A stretch of 64,000 nt of DNA. Source: Muribaculaceae bacterium (GTDB lineage: Bacteria > Bacteroidota > Bacteroidia > Bacteroidales > Muribaculaceae). The position numbers were made by a program, and so were the translations under genes. Of this stretch, positions 42,982 through 51,647 are shown one piece after another. Under the pieces are notes generated by a model, which was not told where the DNA came from, searched no databases, and worked only from the letters and a program-made list of their open reading frames with translations. The stretch lies in assembly GCA_022509165.1 (NCBI GenBank), contig JAFLTT010000002.1, positions 218,794 to 282,793 on the forward strand, in the 5' to 3' direction. How positions within the stretch are numbered: position 1 is the first letter of the stretch; every line of letters begins with the position of its first letter.

Positions 42982-44091
42982 CTATTGCAATTTTATTTTA
43001 TCAAGAGTTTCTTTTTTGGATGAATCTACAAGTTTTGCATAAATCTGAGTTGTAGTAACATTAGCATGATCCAACATTTTACTTACCCTATAGATATCCG
43101 TTCCTGCGGCTAACTGAAGGGTTGCAAATGTATCGCGGAAGCGATGGAATGTTATTCTTTTTGTTATTCCGGCAGCCTTCAGCCAATCTTTTAAAGGCTT
43201 TTGTGTCATTGAAGTATTGAACCCTTTGAATACTTTTCCTGTACTTCTGTCACCACATAGGGTCAGCATTTCAGAACTTAAGGGGTGAACAGATTCCTTT
43301 TGTGTTTTCTGGATCCTTATAAACATTGCCATTTCTCCGTCGGCATCAGGCCTGATGTCTTCCCATTTCAAATTCAAAATATCACTTCTTCTTAGACCCG
43401 TTAGTATAGAAAATAAGGAGGGATTTCTCAGTTCGGGCACGGGACAAGGAGTTGCTGCCAATCTTTTAACTTCCTCTGAGGTCAAGAAATTTTTCTTCAC
43501 TTCTTCATAATCTATCTGCTCAAGATAATCATTGATATTTTCTTTTAGTAATCTTTCCTTATAAGCTATTTTAAGAAGCGCACGGAAAGTAGAAAAATAA
43601 CCAGCAGCTGAATTAATAGATACTCTTTGTTTGGGATGTCGAAGTTGTTTGGCTGTCAAAAGATATTCTTTGAATCTTTTACAAAGATTTACATCAACTT
43701 CTCCAAACGTACATTTCCCTTGAACAAATTTTTTGAAATGTTGATAAGTTATATCCCATTTCTGATAGTGTTCTTTAGCTTTTTCTTTGAAGAACTCAAG
43801 AAAGTCTTTCTTTGGCAAATCTCTGTCAAGGAATCCAAATTCTTCATTGATCACTGCTTCTTGCCTTTTACAACGAATTAGCTCAGCCTTAGTTAAAATT
43901 GTATCATTAAATTCTTTCTCAAATTTGGCTTTAGGCTTCTCAAAAATATAAAGACCCAAATATTCCCTCCTTGTCATTTTCATGGTTTTTGGATTTCTGA
44001 TAGGAGGGTAGTAGTCCAAATAAAGTGATATCCTATTATTTTTAATAGGTCGAAGTCTAAGTGTGACTTTAGAAATTGTAGATGGTAACAT
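42982..44091 (-). CDS. Tyrosine recombinase/integrase
   Basis: The 369-residue protein has the arm-binding and SAM-like core-binding domains (AKEHYQKWDITYQHFKKFVQ) and a complete catalytic domain: TGLRRSDILNLKWEDI (Arg I), a K in RIQKTQKE, HRFRDTFATLQLAAG (HxxR), LDHANVTTTQIYAKL (His and the nucleophile Tyr). It belongs to the family used by integrative elements of Bacteroidota. It likely integrated the 39-45 kb element. No tRNA gene or clear attachment repeats are visible at either side. Confidence 0.92.
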   Translation of the reverse strand: MLPSTISKVTLRLRPIKNNRISLYLDYYPPIRNPKTMKMTRREYLGLYIFEKPKAKFEKEFNDTILTKAELIRCKRQEAVINEEFGFLDRDLPKKDFLEFFKEKAKEHYQKWDITYQHFKKFVQGKCTFGEVDVNLCKRFKEYLLTAKQLRHPKQRVSINSAAGYFSTFRALLKIAYKERLLKENINDYLEQIDYEEVKKNFLTSEEVKRLAATPCPVPELRNPSLFSILTGLRRSDILNLKWEDIRPDADGEMAMFIRIQKTQKESVHPLSSEMLTLCGDRSTGKVFKGFNTSMTQKPLKDWLKAAGITKRITFHRFRDTFATLQLAAGTDIYRVSKMLDHANVTTTQIYAKLVDSSKKETLDKIKLQ

Positions 44092-44165
44092 ATTTTATCT
44101 TTTTTGATGCGAAGCTAATATTTATTGGATTGGTGGAATGGTGAAAAGAGATTTGCACCAGGTTT

Positions 44166-45074
44166 TCACCGTTTTTTAACAATTATTGGTCCCGCGAGAA
44201 CAGCATCCAGGGTTTTTCGATCTATCTTAACAAATTTTCCTTCATAGGTTCTAGGAACTTTGTTCGATCTGACATAATAAGATATTTGATCCCTCGTCAT
44301 ATTAAATCTTTCCATTGCTTCCTCCATAGAATAATACTCCGGTAAGGTTTCCTTTACTTTAAAGATTTTATCTATATCAAATTTGGAATAGAAAACCTGT
44401 TTCTTTTCCTTGACTTTTCTGACTGCGTTCTCATAGGCTAACCGATATACAACATCCTTCGACAATTGAAATTTATCACAAATTTCATCCACACTATACC
44501 AATCATTTTTGTAGAAGGATGAAGGATTTTTATCTTTAAAGATTTTATCTATATGGGTCTTACTCCAATAAGTTTTGCCTCGGACTACTGATTTTGGAGT
44601 GTTTCTCGCTTTAGCAATCTTGAAGAGCCAACCATTACTGATATTGAATTTTTCCAAAACTTCTTTTGTTGTATAAAATTCTGAAACAGCCTCTTCTTCA
44701 AGTTTCTTCTTCTTGATATATTCGGAAGGATTCACAAACATTTTATCAAGAATTTCTTTACTTATTAAAGTCTTTCCTTTTAGTCGAACACAAGAAATAA
44801 GATTATCAGCCAACCAACGGTAAACTGATGACTTTCCAACTCCTAATAAAATTGCGAACTGGCGTGGTGTAAAATAATTGAGAGAAGAAATAATTTCAGT
44901 CGTCTTTAATTCTGAGGTTCGTTGATTTTGTTCTCTTACATGCTTTTCTCTTTTTGAAGCTTTATAAGAAAGACCGCTACAACGATGACTACAGAATCTT
45001 GTTGAAGATTTGTGGGCAATGAATTCTTTACCACACCAGTCACAGATTTTGTTAATGTCAATTGTACTGCTCAT
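44166..45074 (-). CDS. Multi-HTH DNA-binding protein with N-terminal zinc finger
   Basis: The protein has 302 residues. The N-terminus CDWCGKEF...STRFCSHRCSG is a zinc ribbon (CX2C...CX3C), followed by four related helix-turn-helix units of the HTH_17/MerR-like type: FTPRQFAILLGVGKSSVYRW, EFYTTKEVLEKFNISNGWLF, DWYSVDEICDKFQLSKDVVY and EYYSMEEAMERFNMTRDQIS. Each is followed by a strand segment with a K-hydrophobic pattern. Such proteins often precede integrases in Bacteroidota elements. Four HTH units suit the four 10-bp repeats that lie 37-76 bases upstream of its start. Confidence 0.75.
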   Translation of the reverse strand: MSSTIDINKICDWCGKEFIAHKSSTRFCSHRCSGLSYKASKREKHVREQNQRTSELKTTEIISSLNYFTPRQFAILLGVGKSSVYRWLADNLISCVRLKGKTLISKEILDKMFVNPSEYIKKKKLEEEAVSEFYTTKEVLEKFNISNGWLFKIAKARNTPKSVVRGKTYWSKTHIDKIFKDKNPSSFYKNDWYSVDEICDKFQLSKDVVYRLAYENAVRKVKEKKQVFYSKFDIDKIFKVKETLPEYYSMEEAMERFNMTRDQISYYVRSNKVPRTYEGKFVKIDRKTLDAVLAGPIIVKKR

Positions 45075-45110
45075 TTTACCTAGTTATAAATGTTAAAATC
45101 TCCATAAATG

Positions 45111-45150
45111 TGTCCCAACACGTCCCAGTGTGTCCCAATATGTCCCACAT
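45111..45150. repeat. Four tandem 10-bp repeats (TGTCCCAnnn)
   Basis: TGTCCCAACA, CGTCCCAGTG, TGTCCCAATA and TGTCCCACAT follow without gaps. The period equals one helical turn, so a bound protein would contact one face of the helix. It lies upstream of the multi-HTH protein gene, at the right side of the integrated element. Confidence 0.75.
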
Positions 45151-45261
45151 CGTCTATCATCTCGGTTAGAAGTGAGGGTTAGGGTGGAAATCGGTACAAC
45201 TGCGGTACAAAAAGTGACGAAAAAGGGCTAAAATGGGTCAAAATCGGCAAAAAAGACCAAT

Positions 45262-45285
45262 AAAAAACACCTCGAAAATGAGGCG
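45262..45285 (-). terminator. Terminator of mnmE
   Basis: On the reverse strand CGCCTC, a 6-base loop and GAGGTG are followed by six T (45262-45267). It lies 46 bases after the mnmE stop codon. Confidence 0.75.
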
Positions 45286-45330
45286 TTTCTTATTATTTAT
45301 TAGCTAATTATATGATTTTCAAGTAATTAC

Positions 45331-47286
45331 CTACTTGCCGATGCAGAAGCGGGAGAAGATGGAGTGGAGGAGGGTGTCGGAGGTGATTGAGCCGGTTACT
45401 GTGGAAAGATGGGCTGTGGCTTCGCGGATATCTTGCGCGATGAAGTCGGGACTTAGACTTGTTTCAAGGCCATGAAGGGCCCGGGTCAGTGATTCGGTTG
45501 CTCTTGTGAGTGCTTCGTAGTGTCTTGCATTCGTCACTATTACATCCTGCTCCGGATTCACATCAGATGTGGCAAGTTTTTGTAATAATGTCAATAGGTC
45601 TTCTAATCCGTCTTGGTTTTGTGTGCTGAAGGAAAATATATTTCCTTCTTTTATATCAGGTAAAGTTTTGGTTATTTTTTGACACAGGAAATCCTTGAAA
45701 TTTTTTTGTGTCGTAGTGATCAAATTTCTTTCTTGAGAATTGTCGAGTATAGAGGATTCAGAAGAAGGAAGAGTTTTAATGAGTGTCTCAACCTTTTGAG
45801 AGGAGGATTCCTTCTGAAAGTTAAACTTATTTGCGTGTACCTGCTCGGATTCCTTCCGTTCTATTCCCATTTGCTCAGGTTCTCCCTGCTTGGATCCTTT
45901 CTGTTCTATTCCCATGTGCTCAGGTACTACCTGCTCGGATTTCTTCCGTTCAAATTTCTTCTGGTCAAGAATCATGTGCTCTGACCCCATCTTGTTGGGT
46001 ACGATATGTTCGGATCCTAATTGCTCAGGTGCTGCCTCCCGTGCCTCTTTCCGGTAGGATTTTTTCTCCTGATAACCCATCTGGTTGACCACTATCTGAT
46101 CGGATTCTATCTGAGCAGTCTCCTTGTGCTCCGAAACCCTATGAGATGTAGATGGCTCCTCTTTGTCGGTAATCTGTGACTGACTTTCAATAGGAGGGAT
46201 TAGGTCTGATTTATTGAGAAGAACGATAATATTATCCGATTGCTTAATTTGGCCAGGATCGAAGCTGCCGCTGTTGGTTTGTGATTCCTTTCTTGACGAA
46301 AGATATTCTTTTAACGGGATAAGCTGATTTTCGAGAGGTTGCGTTACATCGAGCATCCAGATTGTGATAAAAGCCTTATCTAATGCATCTTTGGCTCTAT
46401 CCACTCCCAAGCGTTCCACTATATCCTCGGTTTCCCGGATACCGGCTGTATCGATAAACCGAAAGAGTATACCCTTGATTTCCACTACGTCTTCTATGAT
46501 ATCTCGGGTGGTGCCGGGTATATCTGTAATGATGGCTTTATCATCGTTTAGAAGTAAATTCAGAAGAGATGACTTTCCGGCATTAGGCACACCGGCTATC
46601 ACTACCGGTACACCGTTTTTTAAAACTGCACCGCGAGAATATGAGGATGCAAGTCTTTTAATTTTACTTAGAATTTCACGGCAGAGGTCCATCAATTGAG
46701 CTCGATTAGCAAATTCCAGATCTTCTTCCGAGAAATCAAGTTCCAGTTCGAGAAGGGATGCAAATTCTATTAATTTATCTCTCAGGCTATTAAATTCCCG
46801 GGAGAAGGAGCCGCGAGTCTGCGTCATAGCGAGTGCATGAGCAGCTTTTGAAGAGGCTGCAATAAGGTCGGCAACCCCTTCGGCCTGTGCAAGGTCGATT
46901 TTGGAATTTAGGAAGGCTCTTTGAGTAAATTCACCGGGAAGAGCAATTCTTATACCTCTTTTCACCAGGTCTTCAAGAATTTGCCTCTGAATCCATGTAG
47001 AACCATGAATACCTATTTCCACCACATCTTCACCTGTGAATGAATTAGGGGCCTTAAAAACAGTGGCAACCCCCTCATCAAGGAGATTGCCCTCTAAAGT
47101 ATAATATTTTCCAAGGTGAACAGTGTGAGATTTAGCTTTTAGCAAATCTGTACCTTTCCATGCATCATTGACAACTTGAAAGGCTTTGGGACCGGATACT
47201 CTTACTACGGCAATACCTCCCACACCGGGTGGTGTGGAAATTGCAGCAATAGTATCGTCTGTGGGATAATGGCTTACCGGTTCCAT
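45331..47286 (-). CDS. mnmE: tRNA modification GTPase MnmE with a repetitive insertion
   Basis: MnmE, with MnmG, makes the cmnm5U34 modification of tRNA wobble bases. The protein has 651 residues against about 455-465 in most species. Landmarks are normal: DTIAAISTPPGVGGIAVVR at the start, AGVPNAGKSS (231-240, G1), DIPGTTRD (G2), DTAG (279-282, G3), NKSD (358-361, G4) and the C-terminal CIGK (648-651) that carries the catalytic cysteine. Between G4 and FSFST (about 551), a hydrophilic insert of about 170 residues (about 366-535) holds 15-residue repeats of the form PE(Q/H)MGIE(R/Q)K. The start overlaps the nuclease gene end by 13 bases. The G domain fold must tolerate the loop. Confidence 0.95.
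   Translation of the reverse strand: MEPVSHYPTDDTIAAISTPPGVGGIAVVRVSGPKAFQVVNDAWKGTDLLKAKSHTVHLGKYYTLEGNLLDEGVATVFKAPNSFTGEDVVEIGIHGSTWIQRQILEDLVKRGIRIALPGEFTQRAFLNSKIDLAQAEGVADLIAASSKAAHALAMTQTRGSFSREFNSLRDKLIEFASLLELELDFSEEDLEFANRAQLMDLCREILSKIKRLASSYSRGAVLKNGVPVVIAGVPNAGKSSLLNLLLNDDKAIITDIPGTTRDIIEDVVEIKGILFRFIDTAGIRETEDIVERLGVDRAKDALDKAFITIWMLDVTQPLENQLIPLKEYLSSRKESQTNSGSFDPGQIKQSDNIIVLLNKSDLIPPIESQSQITDKEEPSTSHRVSEHKETAQIESDQIVVNQMGYQEKKSYRKEAREAAPEQLGSEHIVPNKMGSEHMILDQKKFERKKSEQVVPEHMGIEQKGSKQGEPEQMGIERKESEQVHANKFNFQKESSSQKVETLIKTLPSSESSILDNSQERNLITTTQKNFKDFLCQKITKTLPDIKEGNIFSFSTQNQDGLEDLLTLLQKLATSDVNPEQDVIVTNARHYEALTRATESLTRALHGLETSLSPDFIAQDIREATAHLSTVTGSITSDTLLHSIFSRFCIGK
45841..45951. 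repeat. 45-bp tandem repeats within mnmE
   Basis: Units begin exactly at 45841, 45886 and 45931 with CTGCT(C/T)GGAT, and contain CTGTTCTATTCCCAT. More degenerate copies continue to about 46060. They encode the 15-residue repeats of the MnmE insertion and look like a product of slippage. Confidence 0.75.
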
Positions 47287-48107
47287 TCAGCGAATGAACG
47301 TTTTGCTTCCACCTTATTTTCAATATCATCAGGAAGTACGGAGAAGAAATCGTAACCTAACATCTCTTCCAGATCGTCGACACTCATTGCATACTCCATC
47401 ATATTGCCCGGGGAAGCCATGTTTGGAAAGACGAAAGCAATTGCTCTTGGTTCCTCCACTTCCAATGCTAAAAGCACCTTGAAGAAGTTTCCAGGCACTC
47501 GGGGGTGAATATTATAAAGGCCGATTCTCTTGGTGTCGTTTTCATCATAAATAGGTCCGGCGATCACCCACACGGCTTTATCACGTTTAGCCCATTGCCG
47601 CGTTTTATTTTCAAGAGCCTCCCATGCACCGGCGTTTAATTCGTGTGCCTGCGGACACATATTTGCCATCACGAAGCAATCGTTCATGGCTTCTACACTC
47701 CATTTCTGGTCGGCTGCCGGACACATGTGCCCTCTGTCATAACCGGAATGGGTGTAATCAGCATGTGCCGGACACCCTTCTATCTCAAGATCCTGCCAAA
47801 AATTGTCAGATCGATCCACGTCATAGCTTACTTCAGAGTCCAGAAGTTCCCATGCCACATAATTGGGAGTATGGTTGTCTTTGTTGAAAGAAACAGTAAA
47901 TCCCGTGTATTCTTTAATTTGTTCGGGAGTGCCCCACGGAAGAGTCACGGTATATAAATCAACGGCAGATTCCGAAGGTTTTTGGTTGCCGGGATTTTCC
48001 GGATCATCGTTTTTTGAACATGAGTTAATTGCGAGCATGCATCCGGTGCCAATCAGGATAAAGGAGAATATCAGACCAAACATGGCCCATTTTGGTAATC
48101 TTTTCAT
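47274..48107 (-). CDS. DNA/RNA non-specific endonuclease, surface lipoprotein
   Basis: Starting at MKRLPKWAMFGLIF (ATG 48105-48107; an upstream ATG at 48131 is in frame), the protein has 277 residues. The N-terminus is a membrane/lipoprotein signal ending in NSC, followed by SKNDDPENP, an acidic export signal. The NUC1 domain has YDRGHMCPAADQ (about 145; the histidine is the general base), NMCPQAHELNAGAWEALE and WVIAGPIY. These metal-dependent nucleases degrade extracellular nucleic acids. The stop codon lies inside the mnmE start region, which suggests co-transcription. Confidence 0.9.
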   Translation of the reverse strand: MKRLPKWAMFGLIFSFILIGTGCMLAINSCSKNDDPENPGNQKPSESAVDLYTVTLPWGTPEQIKEYTGFTVSFNKDNHTPNYVAWELLDSEVSYDVDRSDNFWQDLEIEGCPAHADYTHSGYDRGHMCPAADQKWSVEAMNDCFVMANMCPQAHELNAGAWEALENKTRQWAKRDKAVWVIAGPIYDENDTKRIGLYNIHPRVPGNFFKVLLALEVEEPRAIAFVFPNMASPGNMMEYAMSVDDLEEMLGYDFFSVLPDDIENKVEAKRSFAEWNR

Positions 48108-48245
48108 TGAAGGAAATAGGTTAATATGCAAATATAGTAAAAAACGAGAAAAGCCCTTATGAAATTATATAAGATAACAGGGTTATAAAAAATAAAAGCC
48201 CATGCCGGAGGACACGAGCTGTATTTTAATTTCTTAAAAATGATT

Positions 48246-48458
48246 TCAGCAGCCACAAGGAGCCGGTGTGCAAGGAGCCGGAGCACACACGGTGTCGGGG
48301 GCGCAGGGAGCAGGATAACAAGGAGCAGGTGCACATATTGTGTCGGGTGTACATGGTGCCTGCCATGTGGGATCACTCTGTGCTGAATTAATTCCTGCAC
48401 TCATTGATACGGCTGCTAATGAACAAAGTCCAAATAAAAATAGAGCTAACTTTTTCAT
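48246..48458 (-). CDS. Small secreted cysteine/proline-repeat protein
   Basis: Starting at MKKLALFLFGLCSLAAVSMS (ATG 48456-48458), the protein has 70 residues: a signal peptide to about residue 22, then a mature part in which a cysteine follows every 5 or 6 residues in the pattern APC / TPDTIC / APAPC / YPAPC / APDTVC / APAPC / TPAPC / GC. I do not recognise a family. Eight or nine cysteines in under 40 residues suggest metal binding or a disulfide-stacked structure. The frame is open further upstream into the PPTase gene, but the signal peptide fixes the start. Small proteins of this kind are poorly annotated. Confidence 0.7.
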   Translation of the reverse strand: MKKLALFLFGLCSLAAVSMSAGINSAQSDPTWQAPCTPDTICAPAPCYPAPCAPDTVCAPAPCTPAPCGC

Positions 48459-48540
48459 AACTTTAGTTTTTAAGTTTATAATTATATTTTTATAACTCAA
48501 AAACTTAAGCATTGGTTCATTATAGAAAAAGAAGAAATTT

Positions 48541-49224
48541 TTATTTTCCGAATTTGGCAGATTTAGGAGATACCGCAATGGTCACACAACAAGAATAAGA
48601 AATATAAGAATAGAGTCTCATAGGGTATTTCACTTTCTCATTTACTTCAGGAATATATAATTCTGCCTCTCCGAAAGTGCTTTGTTCCTTGCTCATCAGA
48701 TTAACTTCAATTTCCGGCAGACTCACAATATGAATATCCTTTCGGAAATCAAGTCCAGGAGAGAGGGCAGCTTTGTACAATGCCTCTTTGGCAGTCCATG
48801 CTTGTATATTTTTCTCTACGTTATCGGCAGGTATCATTTCCAACTCTTGATCTGAAAGAAACTTCTGACGAATTTTGAGCACCTGTTGCCGATGCAAAAA
48901 TTCTGCATCTATTCCCATAGCGGCCCGTGGAGTGAAAACTTCCAGACTTACTTCAGGTGTCTTAGGAAGCCATGCCACGGCGAAGAAATGATCTGTATGT
49001 GTAAGGGAAATTCTCCCTGGGTAACCCTCTATAAATGGAGCACCGTCTGCAAAATGACTGATTATACGGTAATTCGGTTCGCCTTGTTCACAAAAAATCT
49101 GGCGAGCCATTTCCTGCCATACTTTCCCGGATTTTGAATCCATTCCAAACACTTCATCTACTTTTACTCCTATGGGAGTATTATGACGCCAGGTCACGAA
49201 TTCATCAGGGAATTTTTCATCCAT
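48541..49224 (-). CDS. 4'-phosphopantetheinyl transferase superfamily protein
   Basis: The 227-residue protein has RISLTHTDHFFAVAW (substrate-side motif), MGIDAEFL (about 112-119, the GxDxE Mg-binding motif) and WTAKEALYKAALSPG (about 159-173, the WxxKEA..K motif). This enzyme transfers the phosphopantetheine arm of CoA to carrier proteins and is the Sfp-like type. It overlaps the start of gldE by 31 bases; that pairing is frequent in Bacteroidota. Confidence 0.88.
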   Translation of the reverse strand: MDEKFPDEFVTWRHNTPIGVKVDEVFGMDSKSGKVWQEMARQIFCEQGEPNYRIISHFADGAPFIEGYPGRISLTHTDHFFAVAWLPKTPEVSLEVFTPRAAMGIDAEFLHRQQVLKIRQKFLSDQELEMIPADNVEKNIQAWTAKEALYKAALSPGLDFRKDIHIVSLPEIEVNLMSKEQSTFGEAELYIPEVNEKVKYPMRLYSYISYSCCVTIAVSPKSAKFGK

Positions 49225-50558
49225 ACCTTTACCTTGGTTATTCTGTGTTTTTCAATTTCCATCACCTGGAACCGACAAGGTCCCCTTGCAATGGTCTCCT
49301 TTAAAGAGGGAAAATCGCCTTTTATTTCGAGAAGAAGACCTGCTAAAGTATCAGCCTCGCCTGTTTCTCCCAGTTCCTCTTCCTCTATGCCGATTATATG
49401 GCAGAAATCGCCCAGCGACACCTTTGCATCGAAAATATAAGTATTAGCATTTATCTTTCGATACATCGCCGTCTTTTCATCGTACTCATCATCTATTTCG
49501 CCCACTATTTCCTCGATGATATCTTCGAGTGTTACAATGCCCTGAGTGCCTCCATATTCATCCACCACGATTGCTATATGAATCTTACGTTTCCGGAAAT
49601 CTTCCAGCAGATCATCTATTCTGCGGGATTCAGGCACAAAGTAAGCATCTCGGAGCAGGGTCTGCCATCTGAAAGTGTCCGATTGTTTTCCTATATATGG
49701 CAATAGGTCTTTGGAATACAATATACCTTTGATAGTGTCTTGAGAAGTATCGTATACAGGGATTCTTGAATATCCCGAATCAATGATAACTTTTACAGCA
49801 TCCGTCCATGAATCGTGATACTCTATTGCAGTGACATCCACTCGTGAAATCATGATATCACCCACTTCCTTTTCTCCAAAAGATAGAATTCCTTCAAGCA
49901 TCTCTTTATCCTGGGCTTCCCGAATATCGGAAATACTTAAGGCTTTTTCTAACTCATCTGTCGACAACTGCTCCTGTTTCTTGGTTATTACCTTATTGAA
50001 AAGGGTAGCGGACTTCACCATTATGGCAGTGACAGGATAAATGGCTTTATAAATAGATGTAAGAGCTCCGGAGGTGTGATATACCCAATTCAATTTTTTG
50101 CTTTTAGCCACCAGTTTTGGGAAAATCTCCCCAAAAAGGAGCAAAAGGAAAGTAAGCACCACAGTCTGGCATATAAAGTCGAGAGCGGCACTTTTGAAAG
50201 TTACTATCTGATTTATGGCGAAGTTAAGAAGAATAACAATAGTAATGTTCACTAAATTATTGGCCACGAGGATAGTGGCAAGGAGACGTTCACTATTGTT
50301 GATAAGAGTTCTTCCCTTCAATGCTCCAGGTGTATCCTTTTCATTTAGTTGGTTGAGTTCCGAGGATGATAATCCGAAATAAGCAATTTCACTTCCCGAT
50401 ACAAAAGCGGAAAGGAAAAGACACACCACAGCTGTGAATACAATAGCGCTCCAACCGAGCCAATCAGGTGGCTGATGGAATTCAATTGCCTTTTGAGCTA
50501 AAACATTAAGAAAGATAGAAAGATTCGGATATGGTAAAGGGTCGACGTCGAGGTCCAT
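49194..50558 (-). CDS. gldE: GldE-like CNNM/CBS domain membrane protein
   Basis: The protein has 454 residues. The N-terminal CNNM/DUF21 domain has four membrane segments (AIVFTAVVCLFLSAFVSG, ILVANNLVNITIVILLNFA, DFICQTVVLTFLLLLFG, LTSIYKAIYPVTAIMV) with the FVSGSEIAYF and FGEIFPKLVAKS landmarks. Two CBS domains follow (about 225-345: DIMISRVDVTAIE, DEYGGTQGIVTLEDIIEEIVGEI) and then a CorC_HlyC transporter-associated domain. It resembles magnesium/cobalt efflux proteins; in Bacteroidota this form is named GldE, and is linked to gliding or type IX secretion in motile relatives. Confidence 0.85.
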   Translation of the reverse strand: MDLDVDPLPYPNLSIFLNVLAQKAIEFHQPPDWLGWSAIVFTAVVCLFLSAFVSGSEIAYFGLSSSELNQLNEKDTPGALKGRTLINNSERLLATILVANNLVNITIVILLNFAINQIVTFKSAALDFICQTVVLTFLLLLFGEIFPKLVAKSKKLNWVYHTSGALTSIYKAIYPVTAIMVKSATLFNKVITKKQEQLSTDELEKALSISDIREAQDKEMLEGILSFGEKEVGDIMISRVDVTAIEYHDSWTDAVKVIIDSGYSRIPVYDTSQDTIKGILYSKDLLPYIGKQSDTFRWQTLLRDAYFVPESRRIDDLLEDFRKRKIHIAIVVDEYGGTQGIVTLEDIIEEIVGEIDDEYDEKTAMYRKINANTYIFDAKVSLGDFCHIIGIEEEELGETGEADTLAGLLLEIKGDFPSLKETIARGPCRFQVMEIEKHRITKVKVWMKNSLMNS

Positions 50559-50612
50559 ATAATCTTAGAAATATCAATTCACGCTCTTAAAAAAGAGGTG
50601 AAAAAACCGCTG

Positions 50613-50644
50613 CAAATTTAATGGAATGAGTCGACACTTGCAAG
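50613..50644 (-). promoter_or_regulatory. Predicted promoter of gldE
   Basis: On the reverse strand: CTTG (50641-50644), 20 bases, TAAATTTG (50613-50620). The -7 element is perfect. The start codon lies at 50558. Confidence 0.6.
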
Positions 50645-50681
50645 AAAAGAGTCAAAGGCTGCAACAAGACCTAACTGAAAG

Positions 50682-51614
50682 TCAGGCCTTTTTAGCAGTT
50701 TTTTTGGTTGTTTTAGCCGGCGTCTTGGCAGTAGTTTTTGTTGTTGCTTTTGACTTTGAAGCAGTAGATTTAGCAGTAGATTTAGATGCCGAAGATTTTG
50801 ATGAAGCTTTTGAGGCTGTAGAAGTCTTGGTTGATTTTTTGGTAGATTTCTTTGCTACTTGCCTTGACTTTACAGGAGCATAATTGCGAGGCTGTGTAAA
50901 CGACTTTTTATTGAAAGTATAAGTATCGGTATGAGTAGTTTGATTCTCAAAGTCGAAAATAGCACAAGGATTTATGGCATACCCCATGAATCTGGTTTCA
51001 AAGTGGAGATGAGGACCGGTAGAACGTCCGGTTGATCCACCCAATGCAATTGGTTCCCCTGCGCGCACCACCTGATCCGGTTTCACCAGGTGCTTGTTGA
51101 GGTGACCATACACAGTTTCAAGACCATTGGGATGACGCAATATGATATAGTATCCATATCCCTTGCGTTCATAAGCCGTGAGACGCACCTTACCATCGAA
51201 GGCTGCATAGATAGTGTCGTTGCTATTAATTTTAAGGTCTACACCCTTATGCATACGCCCGAACTTGCGGCGATATCCATAGTTTGAGGTAATGAACCCC
51301 GGGCAAGGCATGAAATGCCCTGTCACATCTATCACTTCAGTATCAGGCACATCAGCTTCTTTAAAAGGATTTACCGACTTGGAGTTCCAACCTTCAGTAT
51401 AGATATCAAGTTCAGGCTCGATATCATCTTCGAGGAGATCGATAAAAGTATAATGCTCCACCAGTTGTATCTGGTCGTCGGCATGCGAAGCCTGTTTCGC
51501 AAGGAGTTCCTTGTGAGCCTGTGAGTGTGGAGAGTTGGATTTAATTGTCTGAGCCATTAAAGGCCCGGTAAAAAGGAAGAGGATGAGAGGTAATAAAATA
51601 TTTTTACTTGTCAC
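50682..51614 (-). CDS. M23 family metallopeptidase with a histone-like C-terminal tail
   Basis: The protein has 310 residues with a signal peptide (to about MAQ). The LytM domain has GFITSNYGYRRKFGRMHKGVD (first zinc ligand His), TVYGHLNKHLV and GPHLHFETRF (HxH), so it should be active on peptidoglycan cross-links. After about residue 245 the protein changes to a 65-residue tail made of K, S, T and A in KSTKKSTKTS, STASKSKATT and KTPAKTTKK-like repeats, similar to histone H1 tails. The tail may bind polyanions such as DNA or peptidoglycan. It is a single gene downstream of ndk. A hairpin (50668-50688) overlaps the stop codon. Confidence 0.88.
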   Translation of the reverse strand: MTSKNILLPLILFLFTGPLMAQTIKSNSPHSQAHKELLAKQASHADDQIQLVEHYTFIDLLEDDIEPELDIYTEGWNSKSVNPFKEADVPDTEVIDVTGHFMPCPGFITSNYGYRRKFGRMHKGVDLKINSNDTIYAAFDGKVRLTAYERKGYGYYIILRHPNGLETVYGHLNKHLVKPDQVVRAGEPIALGGSTGRSTGPHLHFETRFMGYAINPCAIFDFENQTTHTDTYTFNKKSFTQPRNYAPVKSRQVAKKSTKKSTKTSTASKASSKSSASKSTAKSTASKSKATTKTTAKTPAKTTKKTAKKA

Positions 51615-51647
51615 GATGAAAGAAGAGAATGAAAATATTTAGAAAAA

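Noticed and set aside
38880..45110. tRNA gene as integration target of the mobile element
   Set aside because: No cloverleaf-like sequence is visible at either side; the left boundary is an xthA remnant instead.
50626..50883. Forward frame of 85 codons rich in V, A, D and F
   Set aside because: It is the complement of the K/A/S/T-rich tail of the M23 peptidase gene.
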